From an uncultured Bacteroidales bacterium (GTDB lineage: Bacteria > Bacteroidota > Bacteroidia > Bacteroidales > UBA932), in contig CAKUVD010000002.1 in NCBI GenBank assembly GCA_934695325.1, forward strand, positions 124,001 through 188,000: a stretch of DNA of 64,000 nucleotides, written 5' to 3'. A model generated the notes under the pieces. It was given only the letters and a program-made list of their open reading frames with translations, made no database searches and was not told where the DNA came from. Both the position numbers and the translations under genes were made by a program. Below are positions 33,642 through 41,618 of this stretch, piece by piece. Position 1 is the first letter of the stretch. The number at the start of each line of letters is the position of its first letter.

Positions 33642-35690
33642 ATGATACAGTTGTTTACGACACTTGCCGCTATGTCGCTGGCTGTCACGCCGGATGTAAT
33701 CGTCCCGGTGCCGGCGAGGGTTGAACACGGACAAGGCTCATATAGGCTGTCGGAGAAAGTCACGTACAGGGTGGTCGGAGAAACTGAGGGCCTTCAGTCT
33801 TTGGAGTCCTATATGGCGACCCTCGAGACGGGATTCAGCAAGACCTCCGGGAAGGTGGCGGATGTGACCATCACCTTCAGGGACAAGAAATTCGACAAGA
33901 TGCTGGCAGCTGAAAAGTCAATGACTGACTACGGAAGGAATGGGGCATACTCATTGACGGTGACAGACAAAGGGATTGGCATAAAAGCAATTACGTCGGA
34001 AGGCGCCTTCTATGCGCTTCAGAGCCTGAGGCAGATGGCGGCTGTGGACCGCGAAATAGAGGCTTGCTGGATAGTGGACTGGCCGAGACTGCAATATCGC
34101 GGGCTGATGCTGGACATCTCCAGAAACTATAAGTATAAGCACTCCATAATGAAGCAGATGGATGCTATGGCTCTTGCCAAGATGAACAAACTGCATCTGC
34201 ATCTTACCGATGACGCCGGATGGAGAATACAGATAGACTCCAGGCCTGAACTGACAAGGCGGGCGGCGTGGCGTGTCGGGGCTACATACAAGCAATGGAG
34301 GGAATTGGGCAGGAACTATTCTGAAGAAGGCCGTCCTGCCGCATCCGGCGGGTACCTCACGAAGGGCGATGTCCGGGAACTCGTTGCCTATGCTGCTGAA
34401 CGTCATATAGATATCATACCTGAATTTGAGGTGCCTGGCCATAGCGGGGAAGTCCTGTCGGTATATCCGGAACTTGCCTGCGAGGGGGCTGACGGGAAGC
34501 CTGTCATCAACTCTGACTTGTGTCCTGGAAGCGAGGGCCTTTTCCGCTTTATTGATGATGTGATTTCGGAGATCGCGGAGATGTTCCCTGGCGAATATAT
34601 ACACGTCGGAGGAGACGAGGCTTCTCGCAAAGCCTGGGCGACGTGCCCTCATTGTCAGAGCGTGATGAAGTCGGAGGGCATATCTGATGTCGCTGAACTG
34701 CAGAGTTATGTGATGCGGAAAGTGGAAAGGATCGTCGAGGCGCACGGGAAGAAGATGATCGGCTGGGACGAGATTATGGAAGGCGGCCTTGCCGAAAACG
34801 CTGCTGTGATGTCGTGGCGCGGGACCAGTCAGGGACAGGAGGCTGCTGCAGCGGGGCATAATGTGGTTATGTCACCCAACAGATACTATTATCTGGATTA
34901 TACGCAGGATGCTCCTATATACCAGCCGGAGGCTATCGGCGGATACATTCCGCTGGAACTTGCCTATTCGTATGACGCCGATATTGACAGTCCGCATCTT
35001 CTCGGAGTGCAGGGCAATGTGTGGTCGGAGTACATCCCGACAGAGTCTCATTTGGAATATATGGCATATCCTCGCGCATTTGCCGTCGCCGAGACGGGCT
35101 GGAGCCTGAAGGAGAACAAGAACTACCCGGACTTCAGGAGGAGAGTGTCGATTCTATGCGCGATGCTCAGGAAGATGGGATATAATACGTTCGACATCGA
35201 CAGTGAGTTCGGGGAGAGGCCGGAATCCAGGACGCCTATACAGCATCTTGCAGTGGGCAAGCCTGTCACTATATTTAAGATGTATGCGGAACAGTACAAG
35301 GCGCAGGGTGATGCTTCCATAAATGACGGGATCCGCGGAAGCTGGTCGTACAGCGACGGGAGATGGCTCGGATTCATCAGTGATGTGGACATCATCATTG
35401 ACCTGGAACGGAAGCAGCCTGTGCATTATGTCGGAGCGTCATTTATGGCACAGCGGAATAACCACGTCGGGATGCCTGAGCGCATAGAGGTGTATCTCTC
35501 TGATGACGGGGAGGATTACAGGCTTGCAGGTGTGACGTACAGCGAGCTCCCCGCAGACACCTCGGAGATGTGCTACGAGACGCTGTCTTGCGTGCTCAAT
35601 GAGTCGGCGCGTTATGTCCGCTTCAAGGCGTTCAGGCGTGATATCCCGTTCCATTCGTGGCTGTTCACTGACGAGGTGGTAGTAAACTAA
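33642..35690 (+). CDS. GH20 beta-N-acetylhexosaminidase
   Basis: A 682-residue secreted glycosidase. The N-terminus is signal-peptide-like. A GH20b domain covers about residues 20-145. The catalytic TIM barrel follows, with LHLHLTDDAGWRIQID and EFEVPGHSGE. The catalytic pair Asp325-Glu326 lies in HVGGDEA. WDEIMEGG and VQGNVWSEY form the substrate pocket. The last 130 residues (SYSDGRWLGFISDVDIIIDL) resemble a carbohydrate-binding sandwich of the F5/8C type. It removes terminal GlcNAc or GalNAc from host or bacterial glycans. It starts 6 bases after the M20 stop and 13 bases before lysC, an odd companion for a lysine cluster. Confidence 0.95.
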   Translation: MIQLFTTLAAMSLAVTPDVIVPVPARVEHGQGSYRLSEKVTYRVVGETEGLQSLESYMATLETGFSKTSGKVADVTITFRDKKFDKMLAAEKSMTDYGRNGAYSLTVTDKGIGIKAITSEGAFYALQSLRQMAAVDREIEACWIVDWPRLQYRGLMLDISRNYKYKHSIMKQMDAMALAKMNKLHLHLTDDAGWRIQIDSRPELTRRAAWRVGATYKQWRELGRNYSEEGRPAASGGYLTKGDVRELVAYAAERHIDIIPEFEVPGHSGEVLSVYPELACEGADGKPVINSDLCPGSEGLFRFIDDVISEIAEMFPGEYIHVGGDEASRKAWATCPHCQSVMKSEGISDVAELQSYVMRKVERIVEAHGKKMIGWDEIMEGGLAENAAVMSWRGTSQGQEAAAAGHNVVMSPNRYYYLDYTQDAPIYQPEAIGGYIPLELAYSYDADIDSPHLLGVQGNVWSEYIPTESHLEYMAYPRAFAVAETGWSLKENKNYPDFRRRVSILCAMLRKMGYNTFDIDSEFGERPESRTPIQHLAVGKPVTIFKMYAEQYKAQGDASINDGIRGSWSYSDGRWLGFISDVDIIIDLERKQPVHYVGASFMAQRNNHVGMPERIEVYLSDDGEDYRLAGVTYSELPADTSEMCYETLSCVLNESARYVRFKAFRRDIPFHSWLFTDEVVVN

Positions 35691-35703
35691 TATAGATAAG
35701 GCA

Positions 35704-37053
35704 ATGATAGTAATGAAGTTCGGCGGCACGTCCGTCAAAGACAAGGAAGCTATAGAGAGAGTCATCTCCATTGTCCGCGGAAGGATTGCGGACAAGCCTC
35801 TGGTGGTGGTGTCGGCTATGGCCAAAGTGACGCGCCTGCTTTGCAGTATTGCGGATGAGGCTGAGACACAGCATCTTGAGAATGTGGAAAGGCTGATGGG
35901 GCAGTTGCGTGACATTCACACGGGAACGGCCAGGGCATTGCTGGAAGATTATCCTGAGGCGTTGGCGGAATGTCTCAGCGGCATCGGCAGTCTCTGTGAT
36001 TCCCTCGAATCATTCGTGATGGGTGTGTGCCATATAGGGGAGCTGTCACCTAGGAGCTATGCCCGCATTGTCTCTACCGGGGAGCTCCTGTCGTCCACTA
36101 TAGTAGCCGCATCGATGTCAGTGCGCGGTCTGGGTTGCAGATGGCTTGATGCCAGGAAGATGATAATCACTGACAATGAGTATATGTCGGCGACGCCGGA
36201 CATGCAGGCTACGGAAGCTAACGTAAAAAGGCTTGTGCAGGAGGCTGCCAAAGGTGTATCTGTGGTTCTGACGCAGGGATTCATAGCCTCGTCGGCTGAT
36301 GGTTGGCCGTCTGTGCTTGGGTTCGAGGGCTCGGACTACTCAGCTGCCATATTCGGAATGGCTCTGGATGCGGAACGCATCGAGATATGGACGGACGTGG
36401 ACGGAATCCAGAGCGCCGATCCTAATATGGTGCAGTGTACGAGAAGGATTGGCGAAGTGTCTTACGAAGAAGCTTCTGAAATGGCGTTCCTCGGTGCCCG
36501 TGTGCTTCATCCTCTTACCATAGAGCCTGCTCGGCGCAAGAACATTCCTGTCGTGGTGTTGAATTCAAAGTCGCCTGGCGGGGATGGGTCTGTGGTGACA
36601 TACAAGGAAGTGGCGCCGGGGCCTAAGTCCATCGCCGTGAAGAAGGACATTGACTACCTGGAGGTAAGGTCGGAGAAAATCATAGGCGTTTCCGCGATGC
36701 TTGCCGGAATCTTCGGCGTCGTCTCCGAAAACAAGGTGAAAGTGACGCTTTCCGCTGTCTCTGAGTCCGCCGCCGGCCTGACGATGGATTCGTTCCAGCC
36801 GGGATTCGAGTCAATGCTGACCGCACTCCGGGAGAAGTTCAATGTTATGGTGTACCGTGACAAGGCGGAGATTTCCGTGGTCGGCCGTGACATCACATTG
36901 CGCCCTGGGATTATGGATGCAATGCGACAGGCTGCCGGAGCAGGAATATATATGACTGCGCAGAGCCCGATGCGCCTGAGCGCCAGTATGGTCATTGACC
37001 GCTCAGAGGCTGAGTCTGTGGCAAGACGTCTGCATAAAGAGATATTTGTTTAA
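35704..37053 (+). CDS. lysC: Monofunctional aspartate kinase
   Basis: A 449-residue kinase catalysing the first step of lysine/threonine synthesis. The N-terminal MKFGGTSVKD is the nucleotide loop. GFEGSDYSAA and WTDVDGIQSADP are family motifs. Two ACT-type regulatory domains fill residues about 300-449 (VRSEKIIGVSAMLAGIFGV and ISVVGRDITLRPGIMDAMRQ). No homoserine dehydrogenase is fused. It leads directly into dapB, 12 bases downstream, which points to the lysine branch and lysine-sensitive feedback, inferred. Confidence 0.94.
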   Translation: MIVMKFGGTSVKDKEAIERVISIVRGRIADKPLVVVSAMAKVTRLLCSIADEAETQHLENVERLMGQLRDIHTGTARALLEDYPEALAECLSGIGSLCDSLESFVMGVCHIGELSPRSYARIVSTGELLSSTIVAASMSVRGLGCRWLDARKMIITDNEYMSATPDMQATEANVKRLVQEAAKGVSVVLTQGFIASSADGWPSVLGFEGSDYSAAIFGMALDAERIEIWTDVDGIQSADPNMVQCTRRIGEVSYEEASEMAFLGARVLHPLTIEPARRKNIPVVVLNSKSPGGDGSVVTYKEVAPGPKSIAVKKDIDYLEVRSEKIIGVSAMLAGIFGVVSENKVKVTLSAVSESAAGLTMDSFQPGFESMLTALREKFNVMVYRDKAEISVVGRDITLRPGIMDAMRQAAGAGIYMTAQSPMRLSASMVIDRSEAESVARRLHKEIFV

Positions 37054-37065
37054 AAACTGAATGAT

Positions 37066-37755
37066 ATGAAAGTGTTCATAAGCGGCTATGGCCGTATGGG
37101 AAAGATGGTTGAGGGGGTACTTTCCGAGAGGGGAGTGGAGTGCTCAGGCAAATCTGAAGACATAATGTCCGTGGACAAGGCTGTGGCAGCCGAAAGCATC
37201 TGCATTGACTTTACGGTTCCGGATGCGTTTCGCGTGAACTACAAGTTCATTGCGGAGAATTTCCGTGCCGCGGTTGTAGGCACGACGGGATGGTATGATA
37301 TCAGCGGGGAAGTCTTCGACTATTTCGAGAAATGCGGGACTCCGCTGATATGGGCGTCCAATTTCTCCGTGGGTGTCAATGTTTTCTCTGCGGCTGTGGA
37401 CTTGGTATCCAGACTTCTCGGCAAGGCCGGCGGCTATGCCCCGTATATCGTGGAGAAGCATCATTGTCATAAGCTGGATGCGCCGAGCGGTACTGCAAAG
37501 ACGCTCGCTGCTGACATCGACAGGAATATGTCCGTGAAGACGGATGTGGCATCCGTCCGGGTGGGCGAACTTGCCGGCATACATACGGTGGGATTTGAGG
37601 GAGGCTGTGACCGTATAACTCTGGAGCACGAGGCTTTCTCTCGCCGCGGATTCGCGGAGGGCGCCGTGATGGCTGCTGGAATGGCTGACGGCCTGGCTTC
37701 TGATAATGGTCGCAAGTCCAATGTCTATGAGTTCAGGGAACTGTTCATAGGCTGA
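37066..37755 (+). CDS. dapB: 4-hydroxy-tetrahydrodipicolinate reductase
   Basis: A 229-residue NAD(P)H-dependent reductase. It has a nucleotide-binding loop with GYGRMGKMV and the motif GTTGWY. The catalytic block EKHHCHKLDAPSGTAK contains His132 and Lys136. The length matches the short form found in Bacteroidetes. It reduces the dapA product to tetrahydrodipicolinate. Its stop is 74 bases before the preferred dapA start. Confidence 0.94.
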   Translation: MKVFISGYGRMGKMVEGVLSERGVECSGKSEDIMSVDKAVAAESICIDFTVPDAFRVNYKFIAENFRAAVVGTTGWYDISGEVFDYFEKCGTPLIWASNFSVGVNVFSAAVDLVSRLLGKAGGYAPYIVEKHHCHKLDAPSGTAKTLAADIDRNMSVKTDVASVRVGELAGIHTVGFEGGCDRITLEHEAFSRRGFAEGAVMAAGMADGLASDNGRKSNVYEFRELFIG

Positions 37756-37829
37756 GGGTGTCCGAGAAGCCTCAGATGTTTTTTAAGACGCATAAAAGAA
37801 ATATCGGCATAAATAATTTCTTAGATAAG

Positions 37830-38702
37830 ATGAGATATAAAGGATTGGGGACGGCTCTGGTTACGCCGTTCTGTAACGGAGATATAGACTGGGAGGCCTA
37901 CAGGGCTCTTGTCAGAAGGCAGGTGGCTGCCGGTGTGGACTTTCTGGTACCTCTTGGCTCCACGGCTGAGACTCCTTGCCTTGACGATGATGAGAAGGTG
38001 AGGTTGCTGTCTGTTGCCAAGGAAGAGAGCGGCGGCCTGCCGATTGTGGCTGGGGTAGGCTCGAATTCATTGAGGGCTACTGTCCACAATATGCGTGTGC
38101 TGGACGGACACGGGGCGGATGCTTATCTGGTCGTGGTGCCGTTCTATAACAAGCCGGGTCAGGAAGGACTTTATGAGTATTTCAAGGCTGTGGCCGGCGA
38201 GACTGACCGGGATGTAATCCTGTACAATGTCCCTGGGCGTACCGGGACAAATATGAAGGCGTCCACGACGTTGCGCCTGGCTGAGCTGCCGAATGTCGCG
38301 GCGGTGAAGGAGGCGTCGGGAGATGTGGCTCAGATCATCGACATAAAGCGCCTTGCACCTGACGGTTTTTCGGTGCTCAGCGGCAATGATGACCAGACTC
38401 TGCCTCTTATGGCGAGCGGTGCCGACGGAGTCATAAGTGTGGCGTCCAATGTCGCTCCTGAAATGATGAAGGCATTGACATCAGCTGTGTCCCGCTCAGA
38501 CTTGAAGGAGGCTATTCGCTTGAACAACAGCCTTATGCCTCTTTATCACGCTTGCTTTGTGGAGAGCAACCCGGTTCCGGTGAAAGCGGCATTGTCCCTT
38601 ATGGGACTGTGCTCGGACGAGATGCGCCTGCCGCTTCTTCCGGCCGTGACTGAGACTAAGAGATTGCTAGCGTCTGTGCTTGACGCACTTTCGCTGCTGT
38701 AG
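37830..38702 (+). CDS. dapA: 4-hydroxy-tetrahydrodipicolinate synthase
   Basis: A 290-residue aldolase. Start ATG at 37830 (MRYKGLGTALVTPF) fits the family N-terminus. A GTG at 37758 would add 24 residues with no known counterpart. The Schiff-base Lys160 lies in VAAVKEASGD and Tyr132 in VILYNVPGRTG. The STAETP loop binds pyruvate. It condenses pyruvate with aspartate semialdehyde. Although dapA follows dapB here, the pathway order is the reverse. Confidence 0.95.
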   Translation: MRYKGLGTALVTPFCNGDIDWEAYRALVRRQVAAGVDFLVPLGSTAETPCLDDDEKVRLLSVAKEESGGLPIVAGVGSNSLRATVHNMRVLDGHGADAYLVVVPFYNKPGQEGLYEYFKAVAGETDRDVILYNVPGRTGTNMKASTTLRLAELPNVAAVKEASGDVAQIIDIKRLAPDGFSVLSGNDDQTLPLMASGADGVISVASNVAPEMMKALTSAVSRSDLKEAIRLNNSLMPLYHACFVESNPVPVKAALSLMGLCSDEMRLPLLPAVTETKRLLASVLDALSLL

Positions 38703-38854
38703 CGCCCTTGCGTGGCGTATAAAATGTTGGTAGTTAATGATGCGTAGTTTTCCGGAGTTGCGTTTTTGTTTGAGGTGAAATTGCTTCATCTTCTTCCTAA
38801 GAAGACTATGTGTGGCCTCCGGAAATTTTTCCGGTGAAAGATAGAATAGATAAT
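38703..38854. other. Intergenic region between dapA and dapD
   Basis: No gene is seen. A small inverted repeat (ccggaaatttttccgg near 38819-38834) lies just before dapD. No good promoter was found, so dapD may be read through from dapA. Confidence 0.35.
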
Positions 38855-39628
38855 ATGGATATTACTAAAGAAAGATTCCTGGAGATATGCGCCGACCTTG
38901 AGGCCGGGAGGATCCGTGTCGCCGAAAAGATCGAAGGCGAATGGGTGGTGAACTTATGGATAAAAGAGGCGATTCTTGCGGGATTCCGCATGGGCTCGCT
39001 CACTGATATGTCGGAAGGGGAGTTCTCGTTCATTGACAAGGACACTATACCTGTACGCAAGTTCACGGTCGAGGACAGGGTGCGCATTGTGCCTGGAGGG
39101 AGTTCTGTCCGCCGTGGCGCATATCTGGCCCCGTCTGTGATAATGATGCCTCCTGCCTATGTCAATATAGGCGCTTATGTAGATGAAGGGTCAATGATTG
39201 ATTCTCACGCACTTGTCGGGTCGTGTGCTCAGGTAGGCAAGAATGTGCACATTGCGGCGGCGGCGCAGATAGGCGGTGTGTTGGAGCCGGTGGGGGCGAT
39301 GCCGGTGATTCTCGAGGACAATGTCTTCATAGGCGGAAATTGCGGTGTCTATGAGGGTGTCCTTGTCCGCGAGGGGGCCGTGCTCGGCTCCGGGGTGGTG
39401 ATCAACAGATCCACTGCTGTGTTTGATGCTGTGAACGGAGGATATATACGTCCTGATGGGAATGGCCGTCTGACAATCCCTGCCGGGGCTGTCGTAATCG
39501 CCGGAAGCCGTCCGGTGACGAAGGGGCCAGGTGCCGAGGCTGGCATTCACTTATATACGCCTGTGATTGTGAAGTATCGTGACGGCAAGACCGATGCCTC
39601 CGTGGAATTGGAGGATCTTCTGCGATGA
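38855..39628 (+). CDS. dapD: Tetrahydrodipicolinate N-succinyltransferase (DapD)
   Basis: A 257-residue hexapeptide-repeat transferase. ATG at 38855 (MDITKERFLE) is chosen; the frame upstream is open but not conserved-looking. The N-terminal helical part has WIKEAILAGFRMG. The left-handed beta-helix follows (VIMMPPAYVNIGAYVDEGSMIDSHALVGS), with VFIGGNCGVYEGVLVREGAV near its end. It succinylates (or, in some relatives, acetylates) tetrahydrodipicolinate. With the M20 deacylase this indicates the acyl-blocked branch rather than the DapL route. Its stop overlaps the dapF start by 4 bases. Confidence 0.93.
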   Translation: MDITKERFLEICADLEAGRIRVAEKIEGEWVVNLWIKEAILAGFRMGSLTDMSEGEFSFIDKDTIPVRKFTVEDRVRIVPGGSSVRRGAYLAPSVIMMPPAYVNIGAYVDEGSMIDSHALVGSCAQVGKNVHIAAAAQIGGVLEPVGAMPVILEDNVFIGGNCGVYEGVLVREGAVLGSGVVINRSTAVFDAVNGGYIRPDGNGRLTIPAGAVVIAGSRPVTKGPGAEAGIHLYTPVIVKYRDGKTDASVELEDLLR

Positions 39629-40521
39629 CGTTCTATAAATATCACGGAGCCGGGAATGATTTCCTGATAGCGGACGGGCGAGACGTCTGCATTGACTTGG
39701 ACGCCAAGTATATAGCCTCGCTTTGCGATAGGCATACTGGTGTAGGTGCCGACGGAGTTATGGTGCTGGAGCGAGGCGATGGGTGCGATTTCCGGATGCG
39801 CTACTACAATTCCGACGGGTCCGGGGGAATGATGTGCGGCAACGGGGGGCGCTGCATTGTCGCTTTCGCAGCTGACCTGGGAATTACGCATTTCACGTTC
39901 GAGGCTCCGGACGGGCCGCATATCGCTGAACTCATCGGCGGAGGTGCATCGCAGTTCTCTTCCGTTCCTCGTGTAGTCCGGCTCAAGATGAGGGATGTGT
40001 CCGGTGCTGTCCCATATTCCTCGGCCGGCGGACGTGCCGACTGGTTCCTGGATACCGGGACCCGTCATCTTGTCCGGTTTGTCGATGACATTGAGGCGTA
40101 TGATGTCGTCGGTGAGGGACGAAAGCTTCGCAATGACAGTCGTTTCGCTCCTGTCGGCACCAATGTTAATTTCGTCAGGGTCAATGCTGATCCTTCTTCT
40201 TCGGCATTGACCCTGACGAAGTCATTTTCGATAGCGGTGAGGACGTTTGAGAAAGGAGTCGAGGATGAGACGCTTGCCTGCGGCACCGGCATCGTGGCGT
40301 CTTCCCTGGCCACTTGGCTGGACACATATCTGAAGTCGTCTGCTTTCGCTGAATGTACAACGGCCGGCGATGTAGTCCGTGTAAATGTAAGGGCTCGCAT
40401 CGCCGACCTTTCCGTGACTTTCACCCCGTCACTCCGCTCCATTTCAGAAACCTCCAGTTTCACCGCCACCGGCATCTGGCTGCAAGGCCCCGCCGCCTTT
40501 ATCTGTCGCGTAGAGATATAG
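39625..40521 (+). CDS. dapF: Diaminopimelate epimerase
   Basis: A 298-residue epimerase that converts LL- to meso-diaminopimelate. Both catalytic cysteines are present: Cys71 (GGMMCGNGGRC) and Cys219 (DETLACGTG). The start forms an ATGA overlap with the dapD stop. The C-terminus carries about 15 residues beyond the usual end (IWLQGPAAFICRVEI). Its last 23 bases overlap the convergent nucleoside hydrolase gene. It completes five dap/lysC steps in this cluster; asd, the aminotransferase and lysA are not in the window. Confidence 0.95.
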   Translation: MTFYKYHGAGNDFLIADGRDVCIDLDAKYIASLCDRHTGVGADGVMVLERGDGCDFRMRYYNSDGSGGMMCGNGGRCIVAFAADLGITHFTFEAPDGPHIAELIGGGASQFSSVPRVVRLKMRDVSGAVPYSSAGGRADWFLDTGTRHLVRFVDDIEAYDVVGEGRKLRNDSRFAPVGTNVNFVRVNADPSSSALTLTKSFSIAVRTFEKGVEDETLACGTGIVASSLATWLDTYLKSSAFAECTTAGDVVRVNVRARIADLSVTFTPSLRSISETSSFTATGIWLQGPAAFICRVEI

Positions 40522-41593
40522 GCCGTGAGGTGATCAACTTGATGAAATAGGCCTTGATATTGTCGGCTTGTTCTTTGGTGACCGACAATATACGGTGTCT
40601 GCCTGCAGACCCTTCCGAGAAGGCGGTGTGTCCATCGCCTGTTACTGTGATTGTCCCACATCCTGATATTGTGAACATCTCAGGATGCGTGACGTACAGC
40701 ACGGAGGTGAGGTCCCAGGTCTGACGGTCATACGGCATTGGCCTGTAATTCAAATAGGCTTGCACCATAGGGTGGGGCATACCGAAATTGCAGTCGTTGA
40801 GAATCACTGTGGCAGGGAATCGGATCGCCTTGCCTACTTCAAATGGTGATACTACTATGTCGGATGGGCACTCAGCGAACACTTTTTGAGCCGCAGGAAT
40901 GTCATTTACGACATTGAACTCTGCACGAGGATTCTCGACAAAATCGCCTGCCATCAATGAAATATACTTTACCTTCTTGGCTATCAGCTGTATACCGTTG
41001 AGGCCAGAATATCTGTCTGCTTCACTTTCAAGCAGCCTGGCAAGGTTTGTGAAAAAACCTACAGAGATGATTACCACTGAACTGTCGGGCTGAGAGGCCA
41101 ATAGTTTGCGGTATAGTTCGTGAGAAGGTAGGAGTCTTGAATATGACTTGAGCGTCCGCCTGAACATTGGTTTCCCGTAAACATCCTCAAGATGGCATAC
41201 TTTCTCCGCATAATTTACATAGTCATCTATAGTGACACCGTTTGATATCTTTCCGATAGGTATTCTGGGGTATCCGTACCAGGTGTTCATTATGTCCACG
41301 AACTCTGGCGCATACTTGGTGTCTTTATTTGTAAGTATGCCAAGTATCTTAAAATTACCATTGTCAGCATACTTGTAAAGCATATCCATAGCCAGCGCGT
41401 CGTCCACGTCATTTCCAATATCAGTATCAAATATGATTGATATCGGCTGGCCCGTTGTGGTTTCTGGTGCACGCATGCCATCGGAATCACTGAATGGGCA
41501 TCGTCCGGAATATATATGGGCTGATGCCGTTGTATGACTGCAGGTGGCGCAGACACACCACAGTACGGCGATTATTATCGTTATCTTCTTCAT
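40499..41593 (-). CDS. Secreted nucleoside hydrolase
   Basis: A 364-residue protein with an N-terminal signal peptide. A nucleoside-hydrolase fold carries the calcium-binding segment FDTDIGNDVDDALAMD near residues 55-70. A conserved mid-domain part reads VIISVGFFTNLARLL and MAGDFVENPRAEFNV. It releases the base from ribonucleosides and leaves ribose. It is the last gene of the leftward ribokinase/permease/SusCD operon, which explains why ribose is the shared substrate. It runs convergently into dapF with a 23-base overlap. In the Bacteroides ribose utilisation system a nucleoside hydrolase plays the same part. Confidence 0.87.
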   Translation of the reverse strand: MKKITIIIAVLWCVCATCSHTTASAHIYSGRCPFSDSDGMRAPETTTGQPISIIFDTDIGNDVDDALAMDMLYKYADNGNFKILGILTNKDTKYAPEFVDIMNTWYGYPRIPIGKISNGVTIDDYVNYAEKVCHLEDVYGKPMFRRTLKSYSRLLPSHELYRKLLASQPDSSVVIISVGFFTNLARLLESEADRYSGLNGIQLIAKKVKYISLMAGDFVENPRAEFNVVNDIPAAQKVFAECPSDIVVSPFEVGKAIRFPATVILNDCNFGMPHPMVQAYLNYRPMPYDRQTWDLTSVLYVTHPEMFTISGCGTITVTGDGHTAFSEGSAGRHRILSVTKEQADNIKAYFIKLITSRPISLRDR

Positions 41594-41618
41594 TCTTGAA
41601 TGTTTTCCAGTCTATTTT

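Noticed and set aside
35600..35703. Lysine riboswitch before lysC
   Set aside because: The gap before lysC is only 13 bases, and no riboswitch-sized leader exists there.
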